Origin: CAZOBJ01 sp964577825
Lineage (GTDB): Bacteria > Planctomycetota > SZUA-567 > JAFGNG01
Assembly (NCBI GenBank): GCA_964577825.1
Contig: CAZOBJ010000045.1
Location: 1 to 24,244, forward strand
Reading direction: 5' to 3'
Length of the DNA: 24,244 nt
Shown: positions 13,885 to 22,105 of the stretch, in pieces
Numbering within the stretch: position 1 is the stretch's first letter
Layout of the letters: each line of letters opens with the position of its first letter
Notes under the pieces: generated by a model
The model's input: the letters and a program-made list of their open reading frames with translations, nothing else
The model's database searches: none
Told to the model about the DNA's origin: nothing
Translations under genes and position numbers: made by a program

Positions 13885-15342
13885 ATGGGCCAATCCGAGC
13901 TGCCGGAAGGGCTGACCTTCGACGACGTGTTGCTGGTGCCGCAGAAGAGCGACGTGGTGCCCACCGAAGTGGACACCTCCACGCGATTCTCGCGCAACGT
14001 CGGTTTGAACATCCCGGTCACCTCCGCGGCTATGGACACGGTCACCGAGTCCCGCCTGGCCATCGCCCTGGCGCAGGAGGGCGGTATCGGGATCGTGCAC
14101 AAGAGCCTGTCCGCGCACATGCAGGCGCTGGAGGTCAACAAGGTCAAGCGCAGCGAGTCGGGGATCATCACCGACCCGATCACCCTCGGGCCCAAGGACA
14201 CGATCCGCCAGGCCAAGGACATCATGACCGAGCACAACATCAGCGGCGTGCCGATCGTGGTGGACGACGACCGCCTGGTGGGCATCCTCACGAGCCGTGA
14301 CCTTCGGTTCCAGACCGACGACCACGCGGCCATCGAGACGGTGATGACCCGGGATCGGCTCGTCACCGCGCCGCCGGACACCTCGCTCGAAGCGGCCAAG
14401 CAAATCCTGCATCGGGAAAAGGTGGAGAAGCTCCTGCTCGTGGACGACGGGGATCGGCTGGCGGGGCTCATCACGATCAAGGATATCCGCAAGACCGAGC
14501 TCTTCCCGATCGCGTGCAAGGACGCGCGGGGCCGCCTGCGCGTGGGGGCAGCGGTGGGCGTGGACGACGACGAGCGCGTGGGCCAGTTGGTGGACGCGGA
14601 CGTGGACGTGATCGTGGTCGACACCGCTCACGGGCACTCCCAGAACGTGATCGACGCGGTGCGCCGGTACAAGCGAGCGCACGAGGTGGACGTGGTCGCG
14701 GGCAACGTGGCCACCGAACAGGGCGTGCGCGACCTGATCGAGGCCGGAGCCGACGGCGTGAAGGTGGGTGTGGGCCCGGGCTCGATCTGCACGACGCGCG
14801 TCATCTCCGGGGTGGGGGTGCCGCAGCTGACCGTGATCCGGCAGGCGGCGCGCGCGAGCGCGGACGCGAACGTGCCGATCATCGCCGACGGCGGCGTGCG
14901 CCAGTCCGGGGATATCACCAAAGCCATCGCCGCGGGCGCGCATTGCGTGATGCTCGGGTCTCTGTTGGCGGGCACGGACGAGGCGCCCGGCGAGAAGATC
15001 ATCTTTCACGGCCGCGTGTTCAAGGCTTACCGCGGCATGGGCAGCCTAGGCGCCATGGTCCACGGCTCGGGCGAGCGCTATCGCCAAGGGGCCACCACGC
15101 CCGGGAAGTTGGTGCCCGAGGGCATCGAAGGCCGCGTGCCCGCCAAGGGGCCGCTCTCCGACTACGTGTATCAGCTCATCGGCGGGCTGCGCGCGGGCAT
15201 GGGGTACTGCGGCGCGGCCGATATCGAGGCCCTGCGCCGGAAAGCGGTGTTCGTGCAGATCACGCGGGCCGCGCTCTTAGAGGGACACCCGCACGACATC
15301 ACCATCACCCAGGAAGCGCCCAACTACCGCCAGGACGTCTAG
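13885..15342 (+). CDS. guaB: Inosine-5'-monophosphate dehydrogenase
   Basis: This 485-residue enzyme oxidises IMP to XMP with NAD+, the committed step of GMP synthesis. It begins with GLTFDDVLLVPQ and ITSAAMDTVTE-like motifs (here VTSAAMDTVTESRLA). A CBS-domain pair spans about residues 90-205. The catalytic loop GPGSICTTR carries C302, and GMGSLGAM forms the flap-side phosphate site. Its length is normal. GGGAGGGAC precedes the ATG. It is followed by guaA after 15 bases, so the two steps from IMP to GMP are made from one transcript driven by the promoter at 13806-13833. Confidence 0.97.
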   Translation: MGQSELPEGLTFDDVLLVPQKSDVVPTEVDTSTRFSRNVGLNIPVTSAAMDTVTESRLAIALAQEGGIGIVHKSLSAHMQALEVNKVKRSESGIITDPITLGPKDTIRQAKDIMTEHNISGVPIVVDDDRLVGILTSRDLRFQTDDHAAIETVMTRDRLVTAPPDTSLEAAKQILHREKVEKLLLVDDGDRLAGLITIKDIRKTELFPIACKDARGRLRVGAAVGVDDDERVGQLVDADVDVIVVDTAHGHSQNVIDAVRRYKRAHEVDVVAGNVATEQGVRDLIEAGADGVKVGVGPGSICTTRVISGVGVPQLTVIRQAARASADANVPIIADGGVRQSGDITKAIAAGAHCVMLGSLLAGTDEAPGEKIIFHGRVFKAYRGMGSLGAMVHGSGERYRQGATTPGKLVPEGIEGRVPAKGPLSDYVYQLIGGLRAGMGYCGAADIEALRRKAVFVQITRAALLEGHPHDITITQEAPNYRQDV

Positions 15343-15357
15343 GGCCGGAGACGCCCC

Positions 15358-16911
15358 ATGCAGCCTGCCCCGCGCGCGGAAAGCGTGGTCGTGCTCGATT
15401 TCGGCAGCCAGTATGCGCAGCTCATCGCGCGGCGTGTGCGCGAGCAGGGCGTGTTCGCCCGGATCCTGCCCTATGACGCGCCGCTGGACACGATCCGAGG
15501 CTTCCAGCCCATCGGCATGATCCTGAGCGGCGGGCCGGCCAATGTGTACGGCCCCGGCGCGCCGTGGTGTGACAAGGAGGTGTTCTCCTTGGGCGTGCCG
15601 GTGCTGGGCATCTGCTACGGGGCCCAGCTTCTGTGCGCGGTGGCCGGGGGCGAGGTCGCGCGCGCCGACCGGCGCGAGTACGGGATGGCGCACCTCACGG
15701 TCACGGCGCCAGGGCCGCTGTTCGACGGGCTGCCCGCGGAGATGCCCGTGTGGATGAGCCACGGCGACGAGGTGGCCCGCCTGCCGGACGGGTACCAGAC
15801 CCTGGCGCGCACGGAGACCTGTCCGCACGGAGCGTTCGGGCACGAGGGCGCGCCGCTCTTCGGCGTGCAATTCCATCCCGAGGTGCACCATACTCCGCAC
15901 GGGCGAGCTCTCCTGCGCAACTTCCTGTACAAGGTCTGCGCCGCCAAGGGCACCTGGCGCATGTCCGGGTTCATCGAGGAGACCGTGGGCCAGGTGCGCG
16001 AGCGCGTGGGCGACGCGGGCGTGGTCCTGGGCCTGTCGGGAGGTGTGGACTCGAGCGTGGTGGCCTTGCTCCTCCAGCGTGCGGTCGGGGATCAGCTCAC
16101 CGCGATCTTCGTGGACAACGGGGTTTTGCGCGCCGGAGAGGCCGGGGAGGTCGAGCGGGTGTACCGCGACAGCTTCCACATGAACCTGATCTGCGTGGAC
16201 GCCCGCGAGCGGTTCCTGGCAAGGCTCAAGGGGCTGGTGAGCCCCGAGGCGAAGCGCAAGGCCATCGGCGGCGAGTTCATCGCCGTGTTCGAGGGGGTCG
16301 CCGGCGGTCTGCCGAACGTACGCTTTCTGGCCCAGGGGACCCTGTATCCGGACGTCATCGAGTCCGTGGCTGCCCACGGCGGGCCCACCGCGGTGATCAA
16401 GAGCCACCACAACGTGGGCGGGCTGCCCGAGAAGCTGGGGCTCGACCTTATCGAGCCCCTGCGCGACCTGTTCAAGGACGAGGTGCGCGAGCTGGGCGAG
16501 GCACTGGGCCTGCCCGCGAGCATCGTGCGGCGCCACCCGTTCCCCGGGCCGGGACTGGCCGTGCGCATCCTGGGCGAAGTGGACGCGCAGCGCGTGGCGA
16601 TGCTCCAGGCCGCGGACCGCGTCGTAGCCCAGGAGATCGAGGCCGCAGGCCTGTACGACGAGGTCTGGCAGGCCTTTGCGGTGCTCTTGCCCGTGGCCTC
16701 GGTTGGCGTGATGGGCGACGAACGCACGTACGAGCACGTGGTGGCCGTGCGCGCGGTGGAGTCGGTGGACGCGATGACCGCGGACTGGGCGCGGCTTCCC
16801 TACGAGGTCCTGGATCGCATCAGCCGGCGGATTATCAATGAGGTGAAGGGCGTCAATCGCGTGGTCTACGACGTGAGCCAAAAGCCGCCGGCGACCATCG
16901 AGTGGGAGTAG
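15358..16911 (+). CDS. guaA: GMP synthase (glutamine-hydrolysing)
   Basis: This 517-residue enzyme aminates XMP to GMP using glutamine and ATP. The N-terminal class I glutamine amidotransferase domain has the nucleophile C86 in GICYGAQLL and the HPEV motif (QFHPEVHHTPHG). The ATP pyrophosphatase domain has the PP-loop SGGVDSS at residues 227-233. The C-terminal dimerisation domain includes HPFPGPGLAVRILGEV and ends in KPPATIEWE, the canonical GuaA ending. It lies 15 bases after guaB. The first 10 or so residues (MQPAPRAES) are a slightly longer lead than usual. Confidence 0.97.
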   Translation: MQPAPRAESVVVLDFGSQYAQLIARRVREQGVFARILPYDAPLDTIRGFQPIGMILSGGPANVYGPGAPWCDKEVFSLGVPVLGICYGAQLLCAVAGGEVARADRREYGMAHLTVTAPGPLFDGLPAEMPVWMSHGDEVARLPDGYQTLARTETCPHGAFGHEGAPLFGVQFHPEVHHTPHGRALLRNFLYKVCAAKGTWRMSGFIEETVGQVRERVGDAGVVLGLSGGVDSSVVALLLQRAVGDQLTAIFVDNGVLRAGEAGEVERVYRDSFHMNLICVDARERFLARLKGLVSPEAKRKAIGGEFIAVFEGVAGGLPNVRFLAQGTLYPDVIESVAAHGGPTAVIKSHHNVGGLPEKLGLDLIEPLRDLFKDEVRELGEALGLPASIVRRHPFPGPGLAVRILGEVDAQRVAMLQAADRVVAQEIEAAGLYDEVWQAFAVLLPVASVGVMGDERTYEHVVAVRAVESVDAMTADWARLPYEVLDRISRRIINEVKGVNRVVYDVSQKPPATIEWE

Positions 16912-16987
16912 GGGTCGACCCGGAGCTCGCGGACCTGGCGCAACGCACACTCGCTTTCGCATCGGCTTCGAGGCCCGACGGATTGGA

Positions 16988-17659
16988 ATGGCGATGATCG
17001 CGATCCTGGACTACGAAGCAGGCAATCTGACGAGTGTGCGCCTGGCGGTCGAGCACGTGGGCGGAGAGGCCGTGGTCACGCGCGATCCGGCCATGGTGCG
17101 CGACGCCGCGCGAGTCATCTTCCCCGGGGTGGGCGCGGCGCGCGCGTGCATGGACAGCCTGCGCCGGTTCGGACTGGACCACGCTCTGCGAGACGCGGTG
17201 CGCGCCGGAACGCCGGTGCTGGCCATCTGCATCGGGATTCAGCTCCTGTTCGACCACAGCGAGGAGGACGGCGGCGTGGACTGCCTGGGCCTGTTGCCGG
17301 GCAAGGTGGTGCGGTTCGCCTTTCCGGCCGACCGACACGTGAAGGTGCCGCACATGGGGTGGAACGCGCTTCACGTCATCCGGCCGCATGCCCTATTCGC
17401 GGACGTGCGGGACGGAGACGAGGCCTACTTCGTGCACAGCTACTATCCGGCGCCAGCGGACTCGGGTATGGTTCTTGCCCAGACCGAATACGCGGGCGTG
17501 ACCTTCGCCAGTGCGGTGGCGCGCGGGAATCTGGCGGCCGTGCAGTTTCACCCGGAGAAGAGCGGCAGCGTGGGCCTGGAGATTCTGCGGCGGTTTCTGA
17601 GCTGGGACGGAGGAGAAACGTCGAACGCGACCAGGCTCGATGACCGAGACGCACGATGA
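16988..17659 (+). CDS. hisH: HisH-type glutamine amidotransferase
   Basis: This protein of about 223 residues matches the glutaminase subunit of imidazole glycerol phosphate synthase: IAILDYEAGNLTSV at the start, FPGVGAA (oxyanion region), nucleophile C81 in VLAICIGIQLL, HMGWN, YFVHSYY, and the His-Glu pair in QFHPEKSG. It supplies ammonia to HisF in histidine synthesis. The usual GICxGMQ motif reads AICIGIQ here. The start is 16988 or, equally well, the ATG at 16994. A C-terminal tail of about 17 residues extends past the normal end. No hisF or hisA is present, and the gene follows guaBA after 76 bases. A paralog serving a different partner is possible. Confidence 0.85.
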   Translation: MAMIAILDYEAGNLTSVRLAVEHVGGEAVVTRDPAMVRDAARVIFPGVGAARACMDSLRRFGLDHALRDAVRAGTPVLAICIGIQLLFDHSEEDGGVDCLGLLPGKVVRFAFPADRHVKVPHMGWNALHVIRPHALFADVRDGDEAYFVHSYYPAPADSGMVLAQTEYAGVTFASAVARGNLAAVQFHPEKSGSVGLEILRRFLSWDGGETSNATRLDDRDAR

Positions 17660-17687
17660 TCGTCCAGATACACACGGAGAGCAGATT

Positions 17688-18026
17688 ATGAGAATCGCGG
17701 CACCGGTGACCGGCGGCAAGGTCTCCGCGCACTTCGGACATTGCGAGGCGTTCGCGCTGGTGGACGTGGACCTGGAGCAACGCGCGATCGTCAAGCAAAA
17801 CCTGGTGGAGCCTCCCGCGCATCAGCCGGGGCTCCTGCCCGGGTGGCTGGCCGAGCAAGGGGTCGACGTCGTGCTGGCTGGCGGCATGGGGAGCCGTGCG
17901 CAGGACCTGTTCGCCGGGCAGAATGTCGAGGTGTGCGTGGGCGTGCCTTCGCACGAGCCCAGCGCGGTGGTGGCCGCTTATCTGCGGGGGGAGCTCAAGC
18001 CGGGCGACAACGCGTGCGAGCACTGA
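17688..18026 (+). CDS. NifX/NifB-like dinitrogenase iron-molybdenum cofactor domain protein
   Basis: This 112-residue protein is a single DiNase_FeMo-co domain. It starts MRIAAPVTGGKVSAHFGHCE, with the H15-F-G-H18-C19 motif typical of the family, and contains VDVVLAGGMGSRAQDLF. NifX, NifY and the NifB tail use this fold to carry FeMo-cofactor precursors, but many small stand-alone members occur without nitrogenase and have no proven role; some may bind metal clusters. No nif gene is in the window. The ATG at 17688 has GGAGAG upstream and gives the normal N-terminus. A longer start at 17640 would overlap the hisH-type gene. Confidence 0.85.
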   Translation: MRIAAPVTGGKVSAHFGHCEAFALVDVDLEQRAIVKQNLVEPPAHQPGLLPGWLAEQGVDVVLAGGMGSRAQDLFAGQNVEVCVGVPSHEPSAVVAAYLRGELKPGDNACEH

Positions 18027-18042
18027 GGGGGCGGAAGGAGGG

Positions 18043-18732
18043 CTAGCCCTGAGGCTCGGGATTCTCGGACTCGCCTTCTGCGGGCTTGGCGGGCTCGTCG
18101 CCTTCGGCCGGTGCGTCGGGCGAAGGCTCGGGAGCTTGTTCCGATTCCTCCGGCTGTCCGGCAGCATCCTTGTCCGAAGAGGCGGCGCTTGCCTGGGCTT
18201 CGCTTTGCTTCGAGCTTTCAAGGGCGTTGCGGACCTTGTCGAGCACCGTGTCCGTCTTGAAGGGCTTGCGGATGTAGCCGCACACCCCCAGCTTGCCCGC
18301 CAGCTGCACGGTGCCCCGGTCGCCGCGGCTCGAACAGATGAGCACCTTCGGGGGATCGTAGAGCCCCTCCTTGCGCATCTGCGCCAGGGTGCGCACCCCA
18401 TCTAGCACGGGCATCACCAAGTCGAGCACGACGAGGTCGAACGGCGGGTTGGCCATGCGCAGCATGGACAGCGCGACCTCCCCGTTCTCGGCCACGTCCA
18501 CGTCGTAGCCAGCGCTGGAGAGGATCTTCTGGAGCATGCGGCGCACAGGCAGGACGTCTTCGGCGATCAGGATGCGCGCGGCGCCCCTGCCGGCCGTCTG
18601 CGGGCTCTCGGGCGCCGCATCCAACTCCGAAGACGCGGGGCTCTCCGGCTCGGAGCTCGGCTCCTGGGCCTCGGCTTCGTTCGGCTCGGAGCTCGGCTCT
18701 GCTGCCTGGGGATCCTCGGCATTGTCGGCCAT
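18043..18732 (-). CDS. Orphan response regulator (receiver domain with acidic tails)
   Basis: This 229-residue protein has one CheY-like receiver domain at about residues 52-172. E58-D59 are the acidic pocket, D104 in VVLDLVMPVLDG is the phospho-acceptor, ICSS carries the switch Ser/Thr, and YIRKPF carries the conserved Lys. Both sides are low-complexity Glu/Pro/Ser/Ala-rich segments: the N-terminal 50 residues contain EPSSEP twice, and about 45 residues follow the receiver. There is no DNA-binding or enzymatic output domain, so it probably acts by protein contact. No histidine kinase is nearby. The start at 18732 has GGGAGG upstream, and an upstream promoter fits this start. Its stop lies 16 bases from the end of the convergent NifX-like gene. 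Confidence 0.88.
   Translation of the reverse strand: MADNAEDPQAAEPSSEPNEAEAQEPSSEPESPASSELDAAPESPQTAGRGAARILIAEDVLPVRRMLQKILSSAGYDVDVAENGEVALSMLRMANPPFDLVVLDLVMPVLDGVRTLAQMRKEGLYDPPKVLICSSRGDRGTVQLAGKLGVCGYIRKPFKTDTVLDKVRNALESSKQSEAQASAASSDKDAAGQPEESEQAPEPSPDAPAEGDEPAKPAEGESENPEPQG
18646..18699. repeat. 18-base direct repeat in the response regulator gene
   Basis: The same 18 bases, beginning CGGCTCGGAGC, occur at 18646-18663 and 18682-18699, a period of 36 bases or 12 codons. They encode the repeated EPSSEP segment of the acidic N-terminal tail. Confidence 0.8.
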
Positions 18733-18776
18733 GGGGTGGCCTCCCTTAGCCCTGGCTTCTAGGTAAGCCAAACATG

Positions 18777-18804
18777 ATTGTAGAAAACCGGACCCCCTAT
18801 GCAA
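18777..18804 (-). promoter_or_regulatory. Promoter of the response regulator gene
   Basis: On the minus strand, TTGCAT (18804-18799), a 16-base spacer and TACAAT (18782-18777) lie between the end of glgA and the response regulator. The regulator can therefore be transcribed independently of glgA. Confidence 0.6.
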
Positions 18805-18817
18805 GGCCTGGCGCGAC

Positions 18818-20284
18818 TCACAAGCCGGCCGCGCGCCGGTACACGCGCTCGTACTCCCGGGCGGAGCGGCCCCAGCAATGGTCGGCGCGCATCCCGTTGC
18901 GCGCGAGCCTGCGGAACCGGCGGACCCGGTGGCGGTAGTCGCTCAGCGCGCGCGTCAAGACCCAGTCCACCGCGCGCTCGTCCGGGTCGTTGAACACATA
19001 CCCGTTCGCCTTCGCGCCGAGCCGGTCGACCTCGGCCGGGTCGACCACCGTGTCGGCCAGGCCCCCCGTGCGGCGGACGAGCGGCACGGTGCCGTAGCGC
19101 AACGCGATGAGCTGCGTCAGGCCGCAGGGCTCGAACAGGCTGGGCACGATCAACATGTCCGCGCCGCCGAACACGAGGTGGCTCAGCTCTTCGTCGTGCA
19201 CCAGGCGCACCGCGGCCCGGTGCGTGGGCGCCAGGACCGAGGCCACGCGTTCGAACGAGGCCTGGACTCCCGGGTCCGGACTCGTGCCCAGGAGCACGGC
19301 CTGGCCGCCCGCCTCGACCGTGCGATACAGGGCATGGCGGATGAGGGGCGTGCCCTTTTGCGAGACCAGGCGCGAGACGCATGCCACGATCGGCTGGTTC
19401 GTTTCGGGCAGGCCGAGGCGCCTGCGCAGGGCCTTGCGATTCGCGAACTTGCGCCGGAAGGTGTCGGCCGTATAGGTCCGGTGCAGGAGCGCATCCGTAG
19501 CCGGGTTCCAGCGCTGGCAGTCGATGCCGTTGAGGATGCTCACGAGCTTATGCGCCTGGCTGCGCAACAGGCCGTCCAGTCCGCGACCACCCAGGGGCGT
19601 CTGGATCTCGGCGAGGTAGGTGGGGCTCACTGTGGTGATGACGTCCGCGTACACGATGCCTGCCTGCAGCAGGTTCACAAGCCCCGGATGGTGCGGATCG
19701 GCCAGGCGGTCCGCGCGCAGATGCGCCGGCGCGTGTAGCCCTATGGACTTCAGGAGCCGCTGGGGGTGCGCGCACTGGCCCTGGTATTCGATGTTGTGGA
19801 TGGAGAATACGATCCGCGTGCGCGCCTCACGGGACGCCGTGAACTCGTTCCGGAGCAGGGGACCGATGAGCCCGGTATGCCAGTCGTGAGTGTGGAGAAT
19901 GTCCGGCCAGCGTGCGCGGGCGGCGAGGTACTCGAGCACGGTCCGGTTGAACTGCGCGTACCGCAATGCGTCGTCGTCGTAGCCGTAGATGTCCGCGCGC
20001 GCGAACTGGTCCCCGCAAGGAAAGAGCTTGGCCTCGAGCTTCTCGACGCGGCCCGCGTACACGTCCTGGATCTCCTCGCCTGCCGGGCCAGGCACGCGCA
20101 GGGCGCGGTCGAGCTTGTGCAGGCCCTGAACCTGGTCCGTGGCGAGACCCTGGTGGAACGGGAGCATGAGCTCGACGCGGTGCCCGAGGGTCGCAAGTTC
20201 GCGCGAGAGTCCGGTGACCATATCGGCCAGGCCGCCGACCTTGGCGACGGGCGCGGCCTCGGCCGCGATCATCACGATGTGCAT
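18818..20284 (-). CDS. glgA: Glycogen (starch) synthase
   Basis: This 488-residue GT5 glycosyltransferase extends alpha-1,4-glucan chains from ADP-glucose. The N-terminal K15-V-G-G-L-A-D motif is the nucleotide-sugar binding KxGGL signature. WPDILHTHDWHTGLI, VFSIHNIEYQG and INGID-like LNGIDCQRWNPATD follow. The C-terminal Rossmann domain has CVSRLVSQKG and the catalytic SLFEPCGLTQLIALRYGTVP with the conserved Glu, plus RRTGGLADTV. The length is normal. The start MHIVMIAAEAAP at 20284 is preceded by GGGAGAGG. It is driven by a strong divergent promoter. No other glycogen gene is in the window. Confidence 0.95.
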   Translation of the reverse strand: MHIVMIAAEAAPVAKVGGLADMVTGLSRELATLGHRVELMLPFHQGLATDQVQGLHKLDRALRVPGPAGEEIQDVYAGRVEKLEAKLFPCGDQFARADIYGYDDDALRYAQFNRTVLEYLAARARWPDILHTHDWHTGLIGPLLRNEFTASREARTRIVFSIHNIEYQGQCAHPQRLLKSIGLHAPAHLRADRLADPHHPGLVNLLQAGIVYADVITTVSPTYLAEIQTPLGGRGLDGLLRSQAHKLVSILNGIDCQRWNPATDALLHRTYTADTFRRKFANRKALRRRLGLPETNQPIVACVSRLVSQKGTPLIRHALYRTVEAGGQAVLLGTSPDPGVQASFERVASVLAPTHRAAVRLVHDEELSHLVFGGADMLIVPSLFEPCGLTQLIALRYGTVPLVRRTGGLADTVVDPAEVDRLGAKANGYVFNDPDERAVDWVLTRALSDYRHRVRRFRRLARNGMRADHCWGRSAREYERVYRRAAGL

Positions 20285-20316
20285 GCGCCTCTCCCGGCCC
20301 GGCACGGGCCGAGGCG

Positions 20317-20344
20317 ATCATAGGGCGCAGTCCGGACCTGTCAA
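20317..20344 (-). promoter_or_regulatory. Promoter of glgA
   Basis: On the minus strand, a perfect TTGACA (20344-20339), a 16-base spacer and TATGAT (20322-20317) form one of the best promoters in the window. It lies back to back with the promoter for the PP-loop gene, 20 bases away. Confidence 0.75.
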
Positions 20345-20364
20345 GACCACGCCGCCTAGCCCAC

Positions 20365-20393
20365 TTGCGCGGTGCCTGGGGCCTCGCTAGCAT
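20365..20393 (+). promoter_or_regulatory. Candidate promoter of the PP-loop enzyme gene
   Basis: TTGCGC (20365-20370), a 17-base spacer and TAGCAT (20388-20393) face away from the glgA promoter. The -10 element is the same hexamer as in the guaB promoter. Confidence 0.5.
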
Positions 20394-20455
20394 GAAGGCG
20401 GGCCTGTCTCGCAACGACCCGGACGGGCCGGCACACAGGCGCAAGGATATTGAGG

Positions 20456-21493
20456 ATGCCTTCGACAAGACGCAGGGCGGTCGCCCTGTTCTCGGGCGGG
20501 CTGGACAGCGCACTGGCCGTGTGCCTGGTGCGCGACCACGGGGTAGAGGTGATTGCGTTTCATCTCGTAAGCGCATTCTGCCGCCAGGGCCCGGAGGGTG
20601 GGGTGCATCCGCAAGTCGTGGAGCTAGCGGACGAAATCGGGGTGCCGCTGCACACCGAGAACGCGACCGATCAGATGATGGACATGGTGCGCCGCCCCGC
20701 GCACGGATTCGGCCGACACTTGAACCCGTGCATCGATTGCCGCATCCAGGCCTTTCGTCGAGCGGATGCGTATCGCCGCGAGATCGGCGCGGATTTCCTG
20801 GTCTCCGGCGAGGTATTGGGTCAGCGCCCCATGAGCCAGACGCGCCAGGCGTTGGAGCTCATCGACCGCCGCACCCGCCTCGGGGACCTGTTGTTGCGGC
20901 CGCTGAGCGCGCGGTGTTTTCCGCCCACGTTGCCGGAGCGCGAGGGATGGGTCGATCGCAAGCGGTTGCTGGACCTGCGCGGACGGAGCCGCACGGAGCA
21001 GCTCGCCCTCGCCGCGCAGTACAGGTTGCAGGCCTACGACTCTCCCGCGGGCGGGTGCCGCCTCACGGACCCGGAGTTCTGTGCACGGCTCCAGGACCTG
21101 GTCAATCGAGAGACCGAGGTGCAGGAAGAGGACATCCAGCTCCTGCGCACGGGCAGGCACTTCCGGCTCGACGAACGCGTGCGCGTGATCTGCGGCCGCG
21201 ACCACAGCGAGAATCTGCGCCTCGAAGCACTGGCACGAGCCGGCGACCGGCTCTTCAAGACCGTGCAGCGGCCGGGGTCCGTGGCGCTGTTGCGACCGGG
21301 GGACGATCCATGCCACGAGCGCACGGCCGCGGGCCTAGCGGTGTATTACTCCAAGAACCGCACAGCGAGCCGCGCGGACGTGGAACAACGCTGTCCGGGG
21401 CAGGCCACGGGACAGGGCGACACGCTCCCGGGTGTACCCGCCGTGGACCCGGGGTCTCTGGTGCGCGTGGGGGCGTCGGTGTCCGACGAATAG
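20456..21493 (+). CDS. PP-loop tRNA-thiolation-type enzyme (ThiI/MnmA-like with NFACT-R-like tail)
   Basis: This 345-residue protein starts with a PP-loop ATPase motif, S13-G-G-L-D-S18, which adenylates its substrate. C92-x2-C95 in NPCIDCRI and the SGEVLGQRPMSQ motif (117-128) follow, as in proteins often annotated as tRNA (5-methylaminomethyl-2-thiouridylate) methyltransferase or ThiI-like. The middle has YDSPAGGCRLTDPEF, and the last 100 or so residues resemble a small NFACT-R (DUF814)-like domain. The cysteines suggest sulfur transfer to tRNA, but the modified base is unproven. The ATG at 20456 is preferred over a TTG two codons upstream because AAGGA lies at the right distance. Confidence 0.75.
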   Translation: MPSTRRRAVALFSGGLDSALAVCLVRDHGVEVIAFHLVSAFCRQGPEGGVHPQVVELADEIGVPLHTENATDQMMDMVRRPAHGFGRHLNPCIDCRIQAFRRADAYRREIGADFLVSGEVLGQRPMSQTRQALELIDRRTRLGDLLLRPLSARCFPPTLPEREGWVDRKRLLDLRGRSRTEQLALAAQYRLQAYDSPAGGCRLTDPEFCARLQDLVNRETEVQEEDIQLLRTGRHFRLDERVRVICGRDHSENLRLEALARAGDRLFKTVQRPGSVALLRPGDDPCHERTAAGLAVYYSKNRTASRADVEQRCPGQATGQGDTLPGVPAVDPGSLVRVGASVSDE

Positions 21494-21584
21494 CGAGCAG
21501 GCAAGTCAGCGGAGGATTGCGCGTCGCGCCGTCCGAGCGTGGTCTTCACTCGGTGCGACCTTTCTCGCAGAGGAGCCCGGCACC

Positions 21585-22040
21585 GTGACCATCTGGGTCG
21601 ATGCGGACGCGTGCCCGACCGAGGCGCGAGACATCCTGATACGGGCCGCACGGCTGCGCGGCGTGCAGGTGCGGCTCGTGGCGAACCGCCCCATGCAGGA
21701 GGCTACGCATGAGAAGGTTGACACCATCCTGGTGTCCGGCGGACCGGACGCGGCCGACCTTCGCATCGCGGCCGAGGTGGCATCCGGCGACCTGGTGGTG
21801 ACCGCGGACGTGCCGCTCGCGGCCGCGGTGGTGGACAAGGGCGCGGTCGCGCTCGACCCGCGCGGACACGTGTATGATGCCCAGACCGTGGGCGAGCGGT
21901 TGTCCATGCGCGACTTCCTGGAAGACTTGCGACTCGCGGGTGAGGTGACCGGCGGCCCGCGCGCCTACGGGCCAAAGGACCGGCAGCGGTTCGCGGACGC
22001 GCTGGATCGATGGTTGACAGCGCGCGGGGACGTGGGATGA
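21585..22040 (+). CDS. YaiI/YqxD family protein (DUF188)
   Basis: This 151-residue protein starts at GTG 21585, which has GAGGAG upstream. It has the family signatures IWVDADACPTEARDIL at the start, DLVVTADVPLAAAVV in the middle and KDRQRFADALDRWL at the end. The fold is thought to be PIN-like with conserved acidic residues, which suggests a nuclease-type or RNA-linked role, but no function is established. A longer in-frame extension upstream (to 21432) overlaps the PP-loop gene and does not look like the family. The upstream gap is 91 bases, so it may be co-transcribed with the PP-loop gene. Confidence 0.9.
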   Translation: MTIWVDADACPTEARDILIRAARLRGVQVRLVANRPMQEATHEKVDTILVSGGPDAADLRIAAEVASGDLVVTADVPLAAAVVDKGAVALDPRGHVYDAQTVGERLSMRDFLEDLRLAGEVTGGPRAYGPKDRQRFADALDRWLTARGDVG

Positions 22041-22041
22041 T
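22014..22041 (+). promoter_or_regulatory. Candidate promoter of the DUF5362-like gene
   Basis: TTGACA (22014-22019), a 16-base spacer and GATGAT (22036-22041) lie inside the last codons of the DUF188 gene. The start would be near 22048, about 58 bases before the ATG at 22106. Confidence 0.45.
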
Positions 22042-22105
22042 GCAACAGGGGTATGGGCATGGGCCTGGCAGGCGATAAATGCGCTGAGGTTTTGAGGAGA
22101 TCGGC

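Noticed and set aside
15277..16962. Antisense open frame of about 560 codons covering guaA
   Set aside because: It is a high-GC shadow of guaA. Its protein is His/Arg/Gln-rich with no family resemblance, and guaA is unmistakable.
18039..18050. Perfect 12-base palindrome AGGGCTAGCCCT at the end of the response regulator gene
   Set aside because: It has no loop and no T-run, so it is not a terminator; it overlaps a stop codon and is likely chance.
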